Positions 8,311-16,471 of a DNA stretch of 21,663 bases are shown in pieces. The notes beneath the pieces were generated by a model. That model saw only the letters and a program-made list of their open reading frames with translations. It did no database searches and had not been told where the DNA came from. The stretch lies in the NCBI GenBank assembly GCA_900555975.1, contig USNI01000004.1:1-21663 (forward strand), given 5' to 3'. This DNA comes from an uncultured Desulfovibrio sp. Lineage in GTDB: Bacteria > Desulfobacterota > Desulfovibrionia > Desulfovibrionales > Desulfovibrionaceae. Numbering within the stretch: the stretch's first letter is position 1; every line of letters starts with the position of its first letter. Position numbers and translations under genes: made by a program.

Positions 8311-9623
8311 ATGACTCAGGCGAAACTTGATTGGGCCCATGCATGGCTTGGAGGCGTTACCGACCGGCCTTCCGACGACTCCCGCTTCATCGAAAAACTG
8401 AAGCAGCAGCTGCCGGTTCTGCCTTTTCTTGCGCTTCCCTTCGCGGAAGATCTCATCCATCAGCTTGAAATCCATGAAGAGTTTTTGAGAAGCTTCAAGC
8501 ATATGCTGCTGCTCGGCATCGGCGGTTCCGCGCTCGGCCCCCGTGCGCTCCAGCGCGCCTTCGCTCCCGGGCAGGATCGGCCCAACTACGACGGCCCCTG
8601 TCTCTGGATCGCCGACAACGTCTACCCCGAATGGCTTCAGGAGCACCTGGACAAGCTGGTGCCCGAGGACACTCTGGTCGTCGTCGTCAGCAAGTCCGGC
8701 GGCACCATTGAAACCATTGCCCAGTATCTCATCGTTCTGCCCTGGCTGCAGACGAAGCTCCCCGGGACATGGCAGGAGCATCTCTTCGTCGTCACCGATG
8801 CCAACAAGGGTTTCCTGCGCGATGAAGTGGACAAGTACGCCCTGCGCTCCCTGCCCGTACCCGACAATCTCGGCGGCCGCTACTCCGTGCTTTCCGCCGT
8901 GGGCATGGTCCCCGCGGTCTTCCTCGGCATGGACTGGAAAGGCCTCATTCAGGGCGCCATCTCCGTAGGCCGTCCGCTGGCGGAAAATCCGGATATGCTG
9001 CTCGATCATCCTGCATGGAAGCTCGCACGCTGGGCCCATCAGATGTCCGAAGCCGGCAAGAGTCAGGTCATCTACTTCTGCTACATCCCCGCATGGTCCA
9101 CCTTCGGCCCCTGGTTCTGCCAGCTCTGGGCCGAGAGTCTCGGCAAGGACGGCAAGGGCACCATGCCCATTCCCGCCACCGGCGTGACCGACCAGCACTC
9201 CCTGCTCCAGATGTTCCTCGACGGTCCCAAGGACAAGATCTGCCTTTTCGTGAGCACCCCGGCCGACAGAAAGCTTCTGCCCATGCCCACGAAGCTGCCT
9301 GAACAGTGGCAGTACCTGAAGGGACACAGCTTCGGAGACATTCTCGATGCCGAAACCCTGGCCACCCGCGCCACGCTGGCTCAGAAGGACGTTCCCGTCG
9401 TCCATCTCGACATGCCCGACGACAGCGCCTTTTCCGCAGGCAAGATGATGATGCTTCTCGAAGCCGCCACCATCTTCACCGGCTGGCTCATGGGCATCAA
9501 TCCCGTGGATCAGCCCGCCGTGGAAAACTCGCCCGCGCCCGTCTGGGCATGCCCGGCTCCGAGGAGGACGCCGCAAGACTGGCTCTGTTCACCGCCATTC
9601 CTTCGGAATCCATGGATTTCTAG
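8311..9623 (+). pseudogene. pgi: glucose-6-phosphate isomerase, frame broken near 9525
   Basis: Interconverts glucose 6-phosphate and fructose 6-phosphate in glycolysis. LLLGIGGSALGPRAL (sugar-phosphate loop), VVSKSGGTIETI (residues 127-138), GGRYSVLSAVG, ESLGKDG (catalytic Glu275) and TDQHSLLQM (His296) are all present. The family signature near the C-terminus, which should read NPxDQPxVExxK with the catalytic lysine, is broken. The frame reads NPVDQPAVE up to 9525, and the remaining family sequence KLARARLGMPGSEEDAARL to the stop TAG (9621-9623) lies in another frame. By family spacing about seven bases are missing. Unrepaired, translation runs out of frame to 9723 and loses the true C-terminus. 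The start at 8311 is preferred over 8305 because GGAT then has better spacing. A real mutation and a sequence error cannot be told apart here. Confidence 0.85.
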
Positions 9624-9724
9624 ACGGATATCCGAAACAGGTCCATACGCGCCCGTCCGCCTTCCGCCGATGTCGTGCTGGAAAGGCTCCCGCCTGGACG
9701 GTCAAAGCGCACCCGCCTCATGAA

Positions 9725-9758
9725 AGCGAAGGGGGAGGAAGATGCCTCCCCCTTCGCT
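9725..9758. terminator. strong hairpin between pgi and the histidine kinase gene
   Basis: A 14-bp stem (arms 9725-9738 and 9745-9758, left arm AGCGAAGGGGGAGG) with the six-base loop AAGATG. The tract that follows is pyrimidine-rich (TCCCTTCTCCC) rather than a pure T run, so termination is likely but less certain than for the other hairpins. It lies 100 bases after the pgi stop and 62 before the kinase start. Confidence 0.6.
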
Positions 9759-9820
9759 CCCTTCTCCCTGAGCCTCAGCCGCGAAGCTGACGCCACAGTC
9801 ATTTTCCCAAAGGTATCCTC

Positions 9821-11299
9821 ATGGATGACGCAGGTCGGAACAACGCGGAAAACAAGCTGCCGTTCAATCTGGCAAAATTTTTCTCCTACATATCGCTGGT
9901 GCTGATTCTCATCTCCAGCGTCATCCTCACGCTCTTCATCGGCAGCACCATGAACCGTTCCATGCTGGAGAGTCAGGAGGAATATGCCCTGCTTCTCGCG
10001 GACAACATCAACCGCCAGATCTTCCGCAAATTCACGCTTCCCGTCACCTATGCCTCAGGAAGAGTCGCACTTTCCAATCCGGCTCAGTACAAGCTGCTCG
10101 ATGAAGTCATCCAGTCCCAGCTGCACGGACTGCAGCTCGAAAGCGTACGGATGTTCGACGATCACTATACCGTGCTTTATTCCACGGATCCAAGAGAAGT
10201 CCGACGTACCGACCTGTACACGGCCGGCATTCCGCTGGTTTTTGAGGGAAAGCCCCATCACTTCGACGTGCTCTCCTCCATTCCCTATGTTCAGGCTCTG
10301 ATTACGCCCAATCTGGAAAACGGAACCTTTCTGCTGCGCACCATATTCCCCCTGACCGTGGACACCGACTTTCAGGGACTGCGTCTGCACGGCCAGCCCG
10401 TGCCTGTGCTGGGCGTTCTGGAAATCGTCCAGGACATGACGCCGCAATATCGCGGGACCATACGTTCCCAGTGGCTCATCATCGCCGGTTTCTTCATCTC
10501 CACCCTGATCCTCTTTCTTCTGCTGCACTTCGTGGCGCGCAAGGCGGAGTATACGCTGAGCCGCCGCATGGCCAGAAACCGTCAGCTTGAAGCCCAGCTG
10601 CATCAGGCGGAAAAACTGGCCAGCATGGGCCGCATGGTGGCCTCCATCGCTCATGAAATCCGCAATCCTCTGGGCATCATCCGTTCCAGCTCCGAATTTC
10701 TTATCCGCCGCCACAAAACGGAAGACGCCACAACCCAGGCCATGCTTTCCGCCATCTACGACGAATCCTGCCGCCTCGGCATCACGGTCAACGACTTTCT
10801 GGATTACGCCCGTCCCCGTCAGCCGAGACAGGATATTGTAAACATTCAGGATATCATCAACAAGGCCATGGCCTTCCTCGGCGGCGAGTTCCAGAGACTC
10901 GGCGTGGAGGTGCACACGAATCTCGCCCCGGACATCACCGTTTCCGGCGACGCCGACCTGCTTTATCGTGCCTTCTACAACATTCTGGCCAACGCGCAGC
11001 AGGCCATGAACGGACCGGGAGAAATATTCATAGAAAGCTCCCTGCCTGAAGAAGGCCGGACCGTGCTTTCCTTCCGGGATACAGGTCCGGGATTCAGTGA
11101 AGACGCGCTCGCCAAGGCCATGGACCCCTTCTTTACGACCAAGGACAACGGTACCGGGCTGGGATTGCCCATCGTGCAGGCCATCATTGACTCTCACGGC
11201 GGCAGCATGAAACTTTCCAATGCCCCCCAGGGCGGCGCGCTCATCACCATCAGTCTGCCCACACAGAAGCCCGCAACAGATCAAGGATCCGAATCATGA
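9821..11299 (+). CDS. membrane sensor histidine kinase
   Basis: A 492-residue inner-membrane kinase, partner of the overlapping response regulator. Transmembrane segments lie at about residues 20-42 and 218-238 and enclose a roughly 175-residue periplasmic sensor region. I cannot name the sensor fold; a Cache-like domain is plausible. No HAMP domain is evident: a short helical linker (ARNRQLEAQLHQAEKLASMG) leads to the H-box SIAHEIRNPLG with phospho-acceptor His278. The N box (NILANAQQAM), G1 (RDTGPGF) and G2 (GTGLGLPI) of the ATPase domain are intact. The catalytic part resembles NtrB/AtoS-type kinases. AAAGG lies about eight bases before the ATG. The stop overlaps the next start in ATGA. 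The signal is not deducible from the sequence. Confidence 0.9.
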   Translation: MDDAGRNNAENKLPFNLAKFFSYISLVLILISSVILTLFIGSTMNRSMLESQEEYALLLADNINRQIFRKFTLPVTYASGRVALSNPAQYKLLDEVIQSQLHGLQLESVRMFDDHYTVLYSTDPREVRRTDLYTAGIPLVFEGKPHHFDVLSSIPYVQALITPNLENGTFLLRTIFPLTVDTDFQGLRLHGQPVPVLGVLEIVQDMTPQYRGTIRSQWLIIAGFFISTLILFLLLHFVARKAEYTLSRRMARNRQLEAQLHQAEKLASMGRMVASIAHEIRNPLGIIRSSSEFLIRRHKTEDATTQAMLSAIYDESCRLGITVNDFLDYARPRQPRQDIVNIQDIINKAMAFLGGEFQRLGVEVHTNLAPDITVSGDADLLYRAFYNILANAQQAMNGPGEIFIESSLPEEGRTVLSFRDTGPGFSEDALAKAMDPFFTTKDNGTGLGLPIVQAIIDSHGGSMKLSNAPQGGALITISLPTQKPATDQGSES

Positions 11300-12675
11300 G
11301 TGACATATCCCATATTCTCGTCATCGACGACGAAAAAAACTATCTCATCGTCATGGAAGCGCTGCTCAAGGACGCCGGTTATGAGGTCACGGCCCTCAAT
11401 GATCCTGAAATGGCCCTGCATTTTCTGGATGAATCGGAAGTGGACGTCGTCATTACCGACATGAAAATGCCGAAGCTTACCGGCAAGGAGGTTCTGCAGC
11501 GCATCAAGAAGTCCTGGCCCGATCTGCCGGTGCTCATCATGACGGCCTTCGGCAGCATCGAAAGCGCCGTGGAAGCCATGCGTTACGGAGCCTTCGACTA
11601 CATCACAAAACCCTTTGCCAATGATGAACTGCTGCTTTCCGTGCACAATGCCGTGGAACTGTCCAAGGCCCACCGTCAGTACAAACTGCTGCAGGAATCT
11701 CTGGAAGAGCGGTATCGCACCCACCACATCATAGGCAAATCCAAGGCCATACGGAACACGCTCTCCATCGTGGACCGGGTGGCCATCAGCCGCTCCACCG
11801 TTCTCATCACCGGCGAGTCAGGAACGGGCAAGGAACTCGTGGCCAGGGCCATACACTTCAGCTCCCCACGGAAGGAAGGTCCCTTCGTCTCCGTCAACTG
11901 CATGGCCTTTAATTCCGGCGTGCTGGAAAGCGAGCTCTTCGGTCATGAAAAGGGTTCCTTCACCGGTGCCGTGGCCACGCGCCGGGGACGGTTCGAACAG
12001 GCCGATCACGGCACGCTGTTTCTTGACGAAGTCGGCGAACTCAGCATGGATCTTCAGGTCAAGCTGCTCCGCGTGCTTCAGGAGCGCGTCTTTGAGCGCG
12101 TCGGCGGGACAGAACCCATAAGCGTGGACATCCGGGTCGTGGCCGCAACCAATCGCGACCTTTCCAAAATGGTGGAGGAAGGTACCTTTCGAGAAGACCT
12201 CTTCTACCGCCTCAACGTCGTGCAGATACACATTCCGCCGCTCAGGGAGCGCAGAGAGGACATTCCTCTGCTCATCGCCCACTTCACGGAGAAAATAGCC
12301 GAAGACAACGGCATTCCTGCAAAAAGCTTCAGTCCCGAAGCCCAGAACTATCTGACGGGCTATGAATGGCCGGGAAACATCCGTCAGCTGCAGAACGTTC
12401 TTGAGGGATGCATGGTCATGGTTCCCGGTCCCGTCATCGGCGTCGACGATCTGCCCCCGGAAATACGCGGTGAAGAATCACAGTTCAAGAGTGCCGTGGA
12501 CCTTCTGCCCGTGGAACTCAATCTTGCCGACACTCTGGACAAGATCGAAGCCGCTCTCATCAAGCGGGCGCTTGTCCGTGCCGATTTCGTGCAGGCGCAT
12601 GCTGCGGAGCTTCTCGGCATTTCCCGCAGCCTCATGCAGTACAAGCTGAAGAAATACAACATCACCGGGCATTAA
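11296..12675 (+). CDS. sigma-54-dependent response regulator (NtrC/AtoC type)
   Basis: A 459-residue transcription activator with three domains. The receiver (1-120) has acidic residues Asp11 and Asp12, phospho-acceptor Asp55 (VVITDMKMPK), Thr83 and Lys105. The AAA+ domain (about 145-385) has Walker A GESGTGKE (173-180), the sigma-54 contact loop GSFTGA (220-225, with Ser in place of the usual Ala of GAFTGA) and Walker B GTLFLDEVGEL. The C-terminal Fis-type helix-turn-helix is AAELLGISRSLMQYKLKKY. The protein should remodel RNA polymerase-sigma-54 at promoters when phosphorylated by the kinase encoded just upstream, with which it overlaps by four bases. Its targets cannot be named: I saw no clear -24/-12 promoter (GG-N10-GC with the right context) nearby. 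Confidence 0.93.
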   Translation: MSDISHILVIDDEKNYLIVMEALLKDAGYEVTALNDPEMALHFLDESEVDVVITDMKMPKLTGKEVLQRIKKSWPDLPVLIMTAFGSIESAVEAMRYGAFDYITKPFANDELLLSVHNAVELSKAHRQYKLLQESLEERYRTHHIIGKSKAIRNTLSIVDRVAISRSTVLITGESGTGKELVARAIHFSSPRKEGPFVSVNCMAFNSGVLESELFGHEKGSFTGAVATRRGRFEQADHGTLFLDEVGELSMDLQVKLLRVLQERVFERVGGTEPISVDIRVVAATNRDLSKMVEEGTFREDLFYRLNVVQIHIPPLRERREDIPLLIAHFTEKIAEDNGIPAKSFSPEAQNYLTGYEWPGNIRQLQNVLEGCMVMVPGPVIGVDDLPPEIRGEESQFKSAVDLLPVELNLADTLDKIEAALIKRALVRADFVQAHAAELLGISRSLMQYKLKKYNITGH

Positions 12676-12727
12676 TGCGGGCAGGCGGCTCATCCGTCCG
12701 GGCCTGCCTTGCGGCATGCTGTCTTTG

Positions 12728-12755
12728 AGGGGAGACCGAAAGGCCTCCCCTTTTT
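12728..12755 (+). terminator. intrinsic terminator after the two-component operon
   Basis: AGGGGAG (12728-12734) pairs with CTCCCCT (12745-12751). The apex holds CC-GAAA-GG, a GAAA tetraloop closed by two base pairs. The hairpin runs into TTTTT (12751-12755). A second, weaker inverted repeat GGCAGGC/GCCTGCC lies just before it at 12680-12708. Confidence 0.85.
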
Positions 12756-12931
12756 GCTGCCGGCCTCGAAGACTGACAAGCGCCGTCGGGAAAGGAGGCT
12801 TTGTTCTGCGCAGACGGCATGATCACTCGTCAGGCCTTTTTTCCATTTTCGTTCTCTACGAAGCAGAAAAAACAATGAATTCAGGTTATTATTTTGTGAC
12901 GACACTTTTGGAGCCTGCTTGCATTGATGAC

Positions 12932-12947
12932 TGTTTCACGTGAAACA
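12932..12947. promoter_or_regulatory. parS site 1 (ParB binding)
   Basis: TGTTTCACGTGAAACA is a perfect match to the widespread bacterial parS consensus TGTTNCACGTGAAACA. The palindrome extends to 20 bp (12930-12949). ParB should nucleate here and spread as a CTP-dependent clamp. Confidence 0.95.
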
Positions 12948-12966
12948 GTGGCTCGACATGGGTAAA

Positions 12967-12982
12967 TGTTTCACGTGAAACG
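12967..12982. promoter_or_regulatory. parS site 2 (ParB binding)
   Basis: TGTTTCACGTGAAACG matches the parS consensus at every position but the last. Its centre lies 35 bp from that of the first site. It ends three bases before the candidate -35 element of the parA promoter, so ParB bound here could repress its own operon. Confidence 0.93.
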
Positions 12983-12985
12983 CTC

Positions 12986-13014
12986 TTGCTTTTCCCTACC
13001 CCTGCGTTTATGAA
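12986..13014 (+). promoter_or_regulatory. candidate parAB promoter
   Basis: TTGCTT (12986-12991) and TATGAA (13009-13014) are spaced by 17 bases, with a predicted start near 13021, 24 bases before parA. The -35 match is modest. Within the 369-base gap 12676-13044, the remaining content is the terminator, the two parS sites and an AT-rich stretch (about 12840-12900) with no gene that I can support. Confidence 0.35.
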
Positions 13015-13044
13015 AGAAGGGACATCGGCAAAGGAGCTTTAATT

Positions 13045-13815
13045 TTGGCCAGAATCATTGCTGTCGCCAACCAGAAAGGCGGCGTTGGAAAAACCACCAC
13101 GTCAGTCAATCTCTCCGCCTCTCTGGCGATCATGGAAAATCGTGTCCTGCTTGTGGACTGCGATCCGCAGGCAAATTCCACCAGCTCTCTGGGATTCGAT
13201 CAGCAGAATCTTCCGCGAAACCTCTATACCGCGCTCTGCGGCACGTCCACGCTGGAAGAAACGCTGCTGCCTACAGCTACGCCCTATCTCTCCCTGCTTC
13301 CTTCTTCCACTGATCTGGTAGGCATAGAAATCGAGCTGGTGGATAAAATGGCACGGGAGTTTTATCTGGCCGATCTGCTCGGTCATGTCGCTGACCAGTA
13401 CGATTATATCATCATCGACTGCCCCCCTTCGCTGGGACTCATCACCATCAACACCCTGTGCGCAGCACACGAAATCCTCATTCCCCTGCAATGCGAATTC
13501 TTTGCGCTGGAAGGCATCGTCAAGCTGCTTCATACCTATGAACAGGTTCGCAAGCGTCTGAACAGAGAACTGCAGATTCTCGGTGTTCTGCTCACGATGT
13601 ATGATTCCCGCAACAAGCTGGCACGGCAGGTCAAGGCTGAGGCGGAACGCTGCTTTCCCAAGCATATGTTCAAAACCGTCATTCCCAGAAACGTCCGCCT
13701 TTCAGAAGCCCCCAGCCACGGAAAGTCCATTCTGCACTACGACATCAAATCCAAAGGCGCGGAAGCCTATCTGGAACTGGCCCGTGAAGTCGTTCATAAG
13801 ACGGCCCAGCCCTGA
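13045..13815 (+). CDS. parA: chromosome-partitioning ATPase ParA (Soj)
   Basis: A 256-residue ParA/MinD-type P-loop ATPase that drives segregation of ParB-parS complexes over the nucleoid. The deviant Walker A is KGGVGKTT (residues 11-18, with the signature lysine Lys11 and Lys16). The A' motif is VLLVDCDPQANSTS and the Walker B is YIIIDCPPSLG. RNVRLSEAPSHGKSI near the C-terminus is typical of chromosomal Soj proteins. It begins at a TTG codon (13045), supported by AAGGAG eight bases upstream and by alignment to the family N-terminus (MARIIAVANQKGGVGK). parB follows after 122 bases, and both genes lie directly downstream of two parS sites. Confidence 0.97.
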   Translation: MARIIAVANQKGGVGKTTTSVNLSASLAIMENRVLLVDCDPQANSTSSLGFDQQNLPRNLYTALCGTSTLEETLLPTATPYLSLLPSSTDLVGIEIELVDKMAREFYLADLLGHVADQYDYIIIDCPPSLGLITINTLCAAHEILIPLQCEFFALEGIVKLLHTYEQVRKRLNRELQILGVLLTMYDSRNKLARQVKAEAERCFPKHMFKTVIPRNVRLSEAPSHGKSILHYDIKSKGAEAYLELAREVVHKTAQP

Positions 13816-13913
13816 TCCTGTTGATCGGAACAGCATCACTCCATCGTTTCCCGGACATAGCGTTCTGCCCTTTCAACAAAGAACCTTTTCCTTTACGTCC
13901 ATGTCCACAGCAA

Positions 13914-13933
13914 GAGCCGTCAGGCTCGGGAGG
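13914..13933 (+). promoter_or_regulatory. small hairpin at the parB ribosome binding site
   Basis: GAGCC (13914-13918) can pair with GGCTC (13923-13927) immediately before CGGGAGG (13927-13933), which lies about five bases ahead of the parB ATG. The stem touches the first base of the ribosome binding site and could modestly tune ParB translation. The rest of the 122-base parA-parB gap shows no gene. Confidence 0.3.
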
Positions 13934-13937
13934 CCCC

Positions 13938-14846
13938 ATGAACATTCCTGAACGCGGACTCGGCCGAGGCCTCAGTTCCCTGCTCAGTTCCGCTTCGGAA
14001 AGCGGCAATGAAGAAACCAGAAAACTTGCACTGACACAGCTCGTGCCCGGCAAGCATCAGCCCAGAAAGATCTTTGAAAACACCGCTCTTGAAGAACTGG
14101 CGGTATCCATAAAAAATCAGGGCGTCATACAGCCTCTTCTGGTTCGCCTGCTTCCCGGCATGCCTCAGCGCTATGAGATCGTGGCCGGTGAACGACGCTG
14201 GCGCGCCGCACGCATGGCAGGATTGACGGAAGTGCCCGTCATCGTAACGGAGTATACCGACAAGGAAGCCATGACCGTCGCTCTGGTGGAAAATCTTCAA
14301 AGAGAAGATCTCAATCCTCTGGAAGAAGCCGAAGCTCTTCAGGCACTGAGGGAAGCCTATGCTCTCAGTCAGGAAGAACTGGCAGAACAGCTCGGTAAAA
14401 GTCGCTCCACCGTGGCCAATGCCCTGCGCCTGCTTCAGCTTTCCCCTTCCATGCAGGATGGTCTGGCCAAGGGAGACATCAGTGCCGGCCATGCCCGCGC
14501 TCTTCTTGCCGTGAGCGACGGAACGCTGAGAGCCGGCCTCTATGCCGCCATTTTAGAGCATCATCTCTCCGTACGCGAGGCCGAAGCCGCGGCAGACACC
14601 TGCAAGCGTACCGGCAGACTCCCGGAAAAACTCCTTCCCGGAGAACACAACGCCTCCGCTCCGCGCCCGGCCCGGGGCCCGAAACCTCAGATCATCAAGG
14701 ACCTGCAGGCTCTTCTGCGGCAGAACAGCGGAACCCGTGCCACCATCAGCGGTGATGAACAAAAGGGACGCGTTCAGATTCCCTATGCAAGTCCCGAGGA
14801 ATTGAAACATATTCTCGAGCTGCTCGGCCTGCATCGGGAACAGTAA
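13938..14846 (+). CDS. parB: chromosome-partitioning protein ParB (Spo0J)
   Basis: A 302-residue ParB that binds parS and slides as a CTP-gated clamp. It starts MNIPERGLGRGLSSLL, the usual ParA-stimulating N-terminal peptide with its arginine. It continues with the CTP-binding box GERRWRAAR (residues 84-92) and ALVENLQREDLNPLEEA, then the helix-turn-helix LSQEELAEQLGKSRSTVAN (143-161), GHARALLAV, and a C-terminal dimerisation region. GGGAGG five bases upstream supports the start at 13938; the frame is open earlier, but that sequence is not family-like. The binding sites for this protein are the two parS elements just upstream of parA. Confidence 0.96.
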   Translation: MNIPERGLGRGLSSLLSSASESGNEETRKLALTQLVPGKHQPRKIFENTALEELAVSIKNQGVIQPLLVRLLPGMPQRYEIVAGERRWRAARMAGLTEVPVIVTEYTDKEAMTVALVENLQREDLNPLEEAEALQALREAYALSQEELAEQLGKSRSTVANALRLLQLSPSMQDGLAKGDISAGHARALLAVSDGTLRAGLYAAILEHHLSVREAEAAADTCKRTGRLPEKLLPGEHNASAPRPARGPKPQIIKDLQALLRQNSGTRATISGDEQKGRVQIPYASPEELKHILELLGLHREQ

Positions 14847-14866
14847 CCCCCTGAACGGATGCTGAA

Positions 14867-14904
14867 AAGCAGGCGCCGATCTTGCGATCGACGCCTGCTT
14901 CTTT
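14867..14904. terminator. terminator between the convergent parB and MATE genes
   Basis: AAGCAGGCG (14867-14875) pairs with CGCCTGCTT (14892-14900), with an inner CGATC/GATCG stem. TTCTTTA follows on the plus strand, and on the minus strand the stem runs into TTTTC. It may serve both converging genes. Between it and the MATE stop is only a short hairpin, CGCCAC/GTGGCG (14958-14973), without a T tract. Confidence 0.75.
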
Positions 14905-15033
14905 ATCTGCGGAGCCTGCTCGAAAAAACTGTGTCCACACGAGGGCTTGAACGGCGTCGCCACGCTCGTGGCGGAGTCATGACGGATGCCCCTTAGCCAT
15001 GTCGCTTCAGGTGGCCGACAACGCTTGCCTGTC

Positions 15034-16377
15034 TCATCGGGATCCTTTTTGCCATGCGCCTTTCAGGTAGAAGACACTTCCACAGAGGGCCGGAAAAAGT
15101 GGAGAAAGAGCCTGTCCGACGTACCATCCCGCATACCCCATGCCGAACGTTTCTGCGAACAGAAAGGACAGCAGCAGTCTGACCAGCAATGCATCGAGGA
15201 CGGCGTTGAAAAATGCAAAGGCGGAATGCCCCGTGCCTATGGCAAAGGAGTCGAATACGTACATGGTGATGTAGAAGAGGCTGTTCAGCGAGCAGCACCA
15301 GCGAAGGTACTGTACGCCGATATCGGCGGCTGAAGACGCGGAGGTCAGAAAGAACGACATGATCGGCTCCGCCGCCGCTTGCACGGGCAGCACAAAAGCC
15401 GTGGTCACGACAACGTTGAGCTTCAGCGCCGTTCGGACGATGTTCCGTACCCTTTCCGTGTTGCCGACGGCAAGGTTCTGGGCGGTCATGACCGTGACGG
15501 CCTGCCCTATTCCCCAGCACGGCATGCCGGCCAGCGTATTGATCTTCAGACCTATGCCCGTTGCCGCCGCCACGGCTGTACCGTAGTCGTTCAGCATGGC
15601 GGTCATGATGAGAAAGGAAACATTGATCACCGTTGTCTGCGCCGAGACAGGCATCCCCGTGCGCAGCATGGCGATGGCGACTTCCTTCAGATGGCTGAGG
15701 GGGGCTGAACAGGTCGGCAGAAGTTTTCCGGTTTTCAGCAGAAGCAGGGAAACGACGAACGCCCCGGCCTGCGCCAGAACCGTTGCCTCTGCGGCCCCTG
15801 TCGTTGATCTGCCGAGAAGCCCCACAAAGACAAGATCCAGAACGATGTTGAATATGGCCGAAAAGAATACCAGAAGAAGCGGCAGCACGGCATTCCCCAA
15901 GGCACGCAGCACGGCGCATACCGTATGAAGGCCGAAGACGAAAACGGTGCCTGCACAGAGAATGCGCGTGTATTCCAGCGTGGCCGCATGGATGGCTGCA
16001 GGAACGCCGAGCAGGGAAACGGCTGATTCACTGAAAGCCAGTCCGACGGCGGTGACGGCGGCGGAAAGCAGAACTGTGAGGCCGCACAGCACCGCGATGG
16101 CTCTTTGTTGCGCCGTCTTGTCTCCGCAGGCGGCACAGGAGCCGATCAGTACCGCTCCGCCGCTTCCGAAGCCCATGCAGAAGGAAGCGATAAGAAAGGC
16201 CAGCGTACTGCCGTTGCTGACGGCTGCAACGCCCTCCTCACCTGCAAATCGGCTGACAATAAGCATGTCCGCCGCGCCATAGCCTGTTTGAAGAACATAG
16301 GTCAGCATCAGAGGAAAAGCGAAGCGGAACATCTGCCCCGCCATGGGGCCTTTTGTCATGTCGTATTGTATGCTCAT
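15034..16377 (-). CDS. MATE-family multidrug efflux transporter
   Basis: A 447-residue polytopic inner-membrane protein with about 12 hydrophobic segments, starting MSIQYDMTKGPMAGQMFRFA. The N-terminal LTKGP-like motif, PLMLTYVLQTGYGAADMLIVSRFAG, and the internal duplication (second half GMPVSAQTTVINVSFLIMTAMLN) are typical of MATE (NorM/DinF-like) antiporters, which expel cationic drugs in exchange for sodium or protons. The substrate is not predictable. The ribosome binding site is poor (GGGCAG about seven bases ahead). The last hairpin of a 338-base leader ends 13 bases before the start codon, implying control by readthrough. It lies downstream of rsmB on the same strand. Confidence 0.9.
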   Translation of the reverse strand: MSIQYDMTKGPMAGQMFRFAFPLMLTYVLQTGYGAADMLIVSRFAGEEGVAAVSNGSTLAFLIASFCMGFGSGGAVLIGSCAACGDKTAQQRAIAVLCGLTVLLSAAVTAVGLAFSESAVSLLGVPAAIHAATLEYTRILCAGTVFVFGLHTVCAVLRALGNAVLPLLLVFFSAIFNIVLDLVFVGLLGRSTTGAAEATVLAQAGAFVVSLLLLKTGKLLPTCSAPLSHLKEVAIAMLRTGMPVSAQTTVINVSFLIMTAMLNDYGTAVAAATGIGLKINTLAGMPCWGIGQAVTVMTAQNLAVGNTERVRNIVRTALKLNVVVTTAFVLPVQAAAEPIMSFFLTSASSAADIGVQYLRWCCSLNSLFYITMYVFDSFAIGTGHSAFAFFNAVLDALLVRLLLSFLFAETFGMGYAGWYVGQALSPLFPALCGSVFYLKGAWQKGSR

Positions 16378-16390
16378 GTTTTCTGCCCGT

Positions 16391-16427
16391 AAAAAAGGAA
16401 GGCCCGCAGCGCGGCCTTCCGTGAAGG
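16391..16427 (-). promoter_or_regulatory. terminator/anti-terminator pair in the MATE leader
   Basis: Reading the minus strand: CCTTC (16423-16427), then GGAAGGCC (16413-16420), then GGCCTTCC (16397-16404), then TTTTTT (16391-16396). The middle segment can pair either with the first (short anti-terminator, 5 bp) or with the third (8-bp terminator stem plus T6). Only 13 bases separate the T tract from the MATE start codon, so a MATE promoter must lie upstream and its transcript must cross this site. Confidence 0.65.
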
Positions 16428-16439
16428 TTTTTCACTCGG

Positions 16440-16471
16440 AAAAACAACGGCCGCGTGATGAGACGCGGCCG
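16440..16471 (-). terminator. upstream intrinsic terminator in the rsmB-MATE gap
   Basis: Minus strand: CGGCCGCGT and ACGCGGCCG form a perfect 9-bp stem (plus-strand 16448-16456 and 16463-16471) with a six-base loop, followed by TTG and TTTTT (16440-16444). It would end the fmt-rsmB transcript or act as a first attenuator for the MATE gene. Confidence 0.75.

Noticed and set aside
9520..9530. Programmed -1 ribosomal frameshift in pgi (G-GAA-AAC)
   Set aside because: The first position of the heptamer is not a proper slippery triplet, no downstream stimulatory structure is evident, and the product would lack two residues of the conserved signature. Deletion is simpler.
8245..9576. 443-codon minus-strand open frame opposite pgi, with similar ones opposite ggt (4004-5164) and the kinase (10055-11284)
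   Set aside because: All mirror strong plus-strand genes, have glycine/histidine/arginine-biased compositions, and show no recognisable domains.
14951..14980. Terminator for the MATE gene at the CGCCAC/GTGGCG hairpin
   Set aside because: There is no T tract on the minus strand; the larger hairpin at 14867-14904 is a better candidate.
14993..15919. 308-codon minus-strand frame overlapping the MATE gene
   Set aside because: It is the same strand but a shifted frame of the MATE gene; the hydrophobic, family-like translation is in the other frame.
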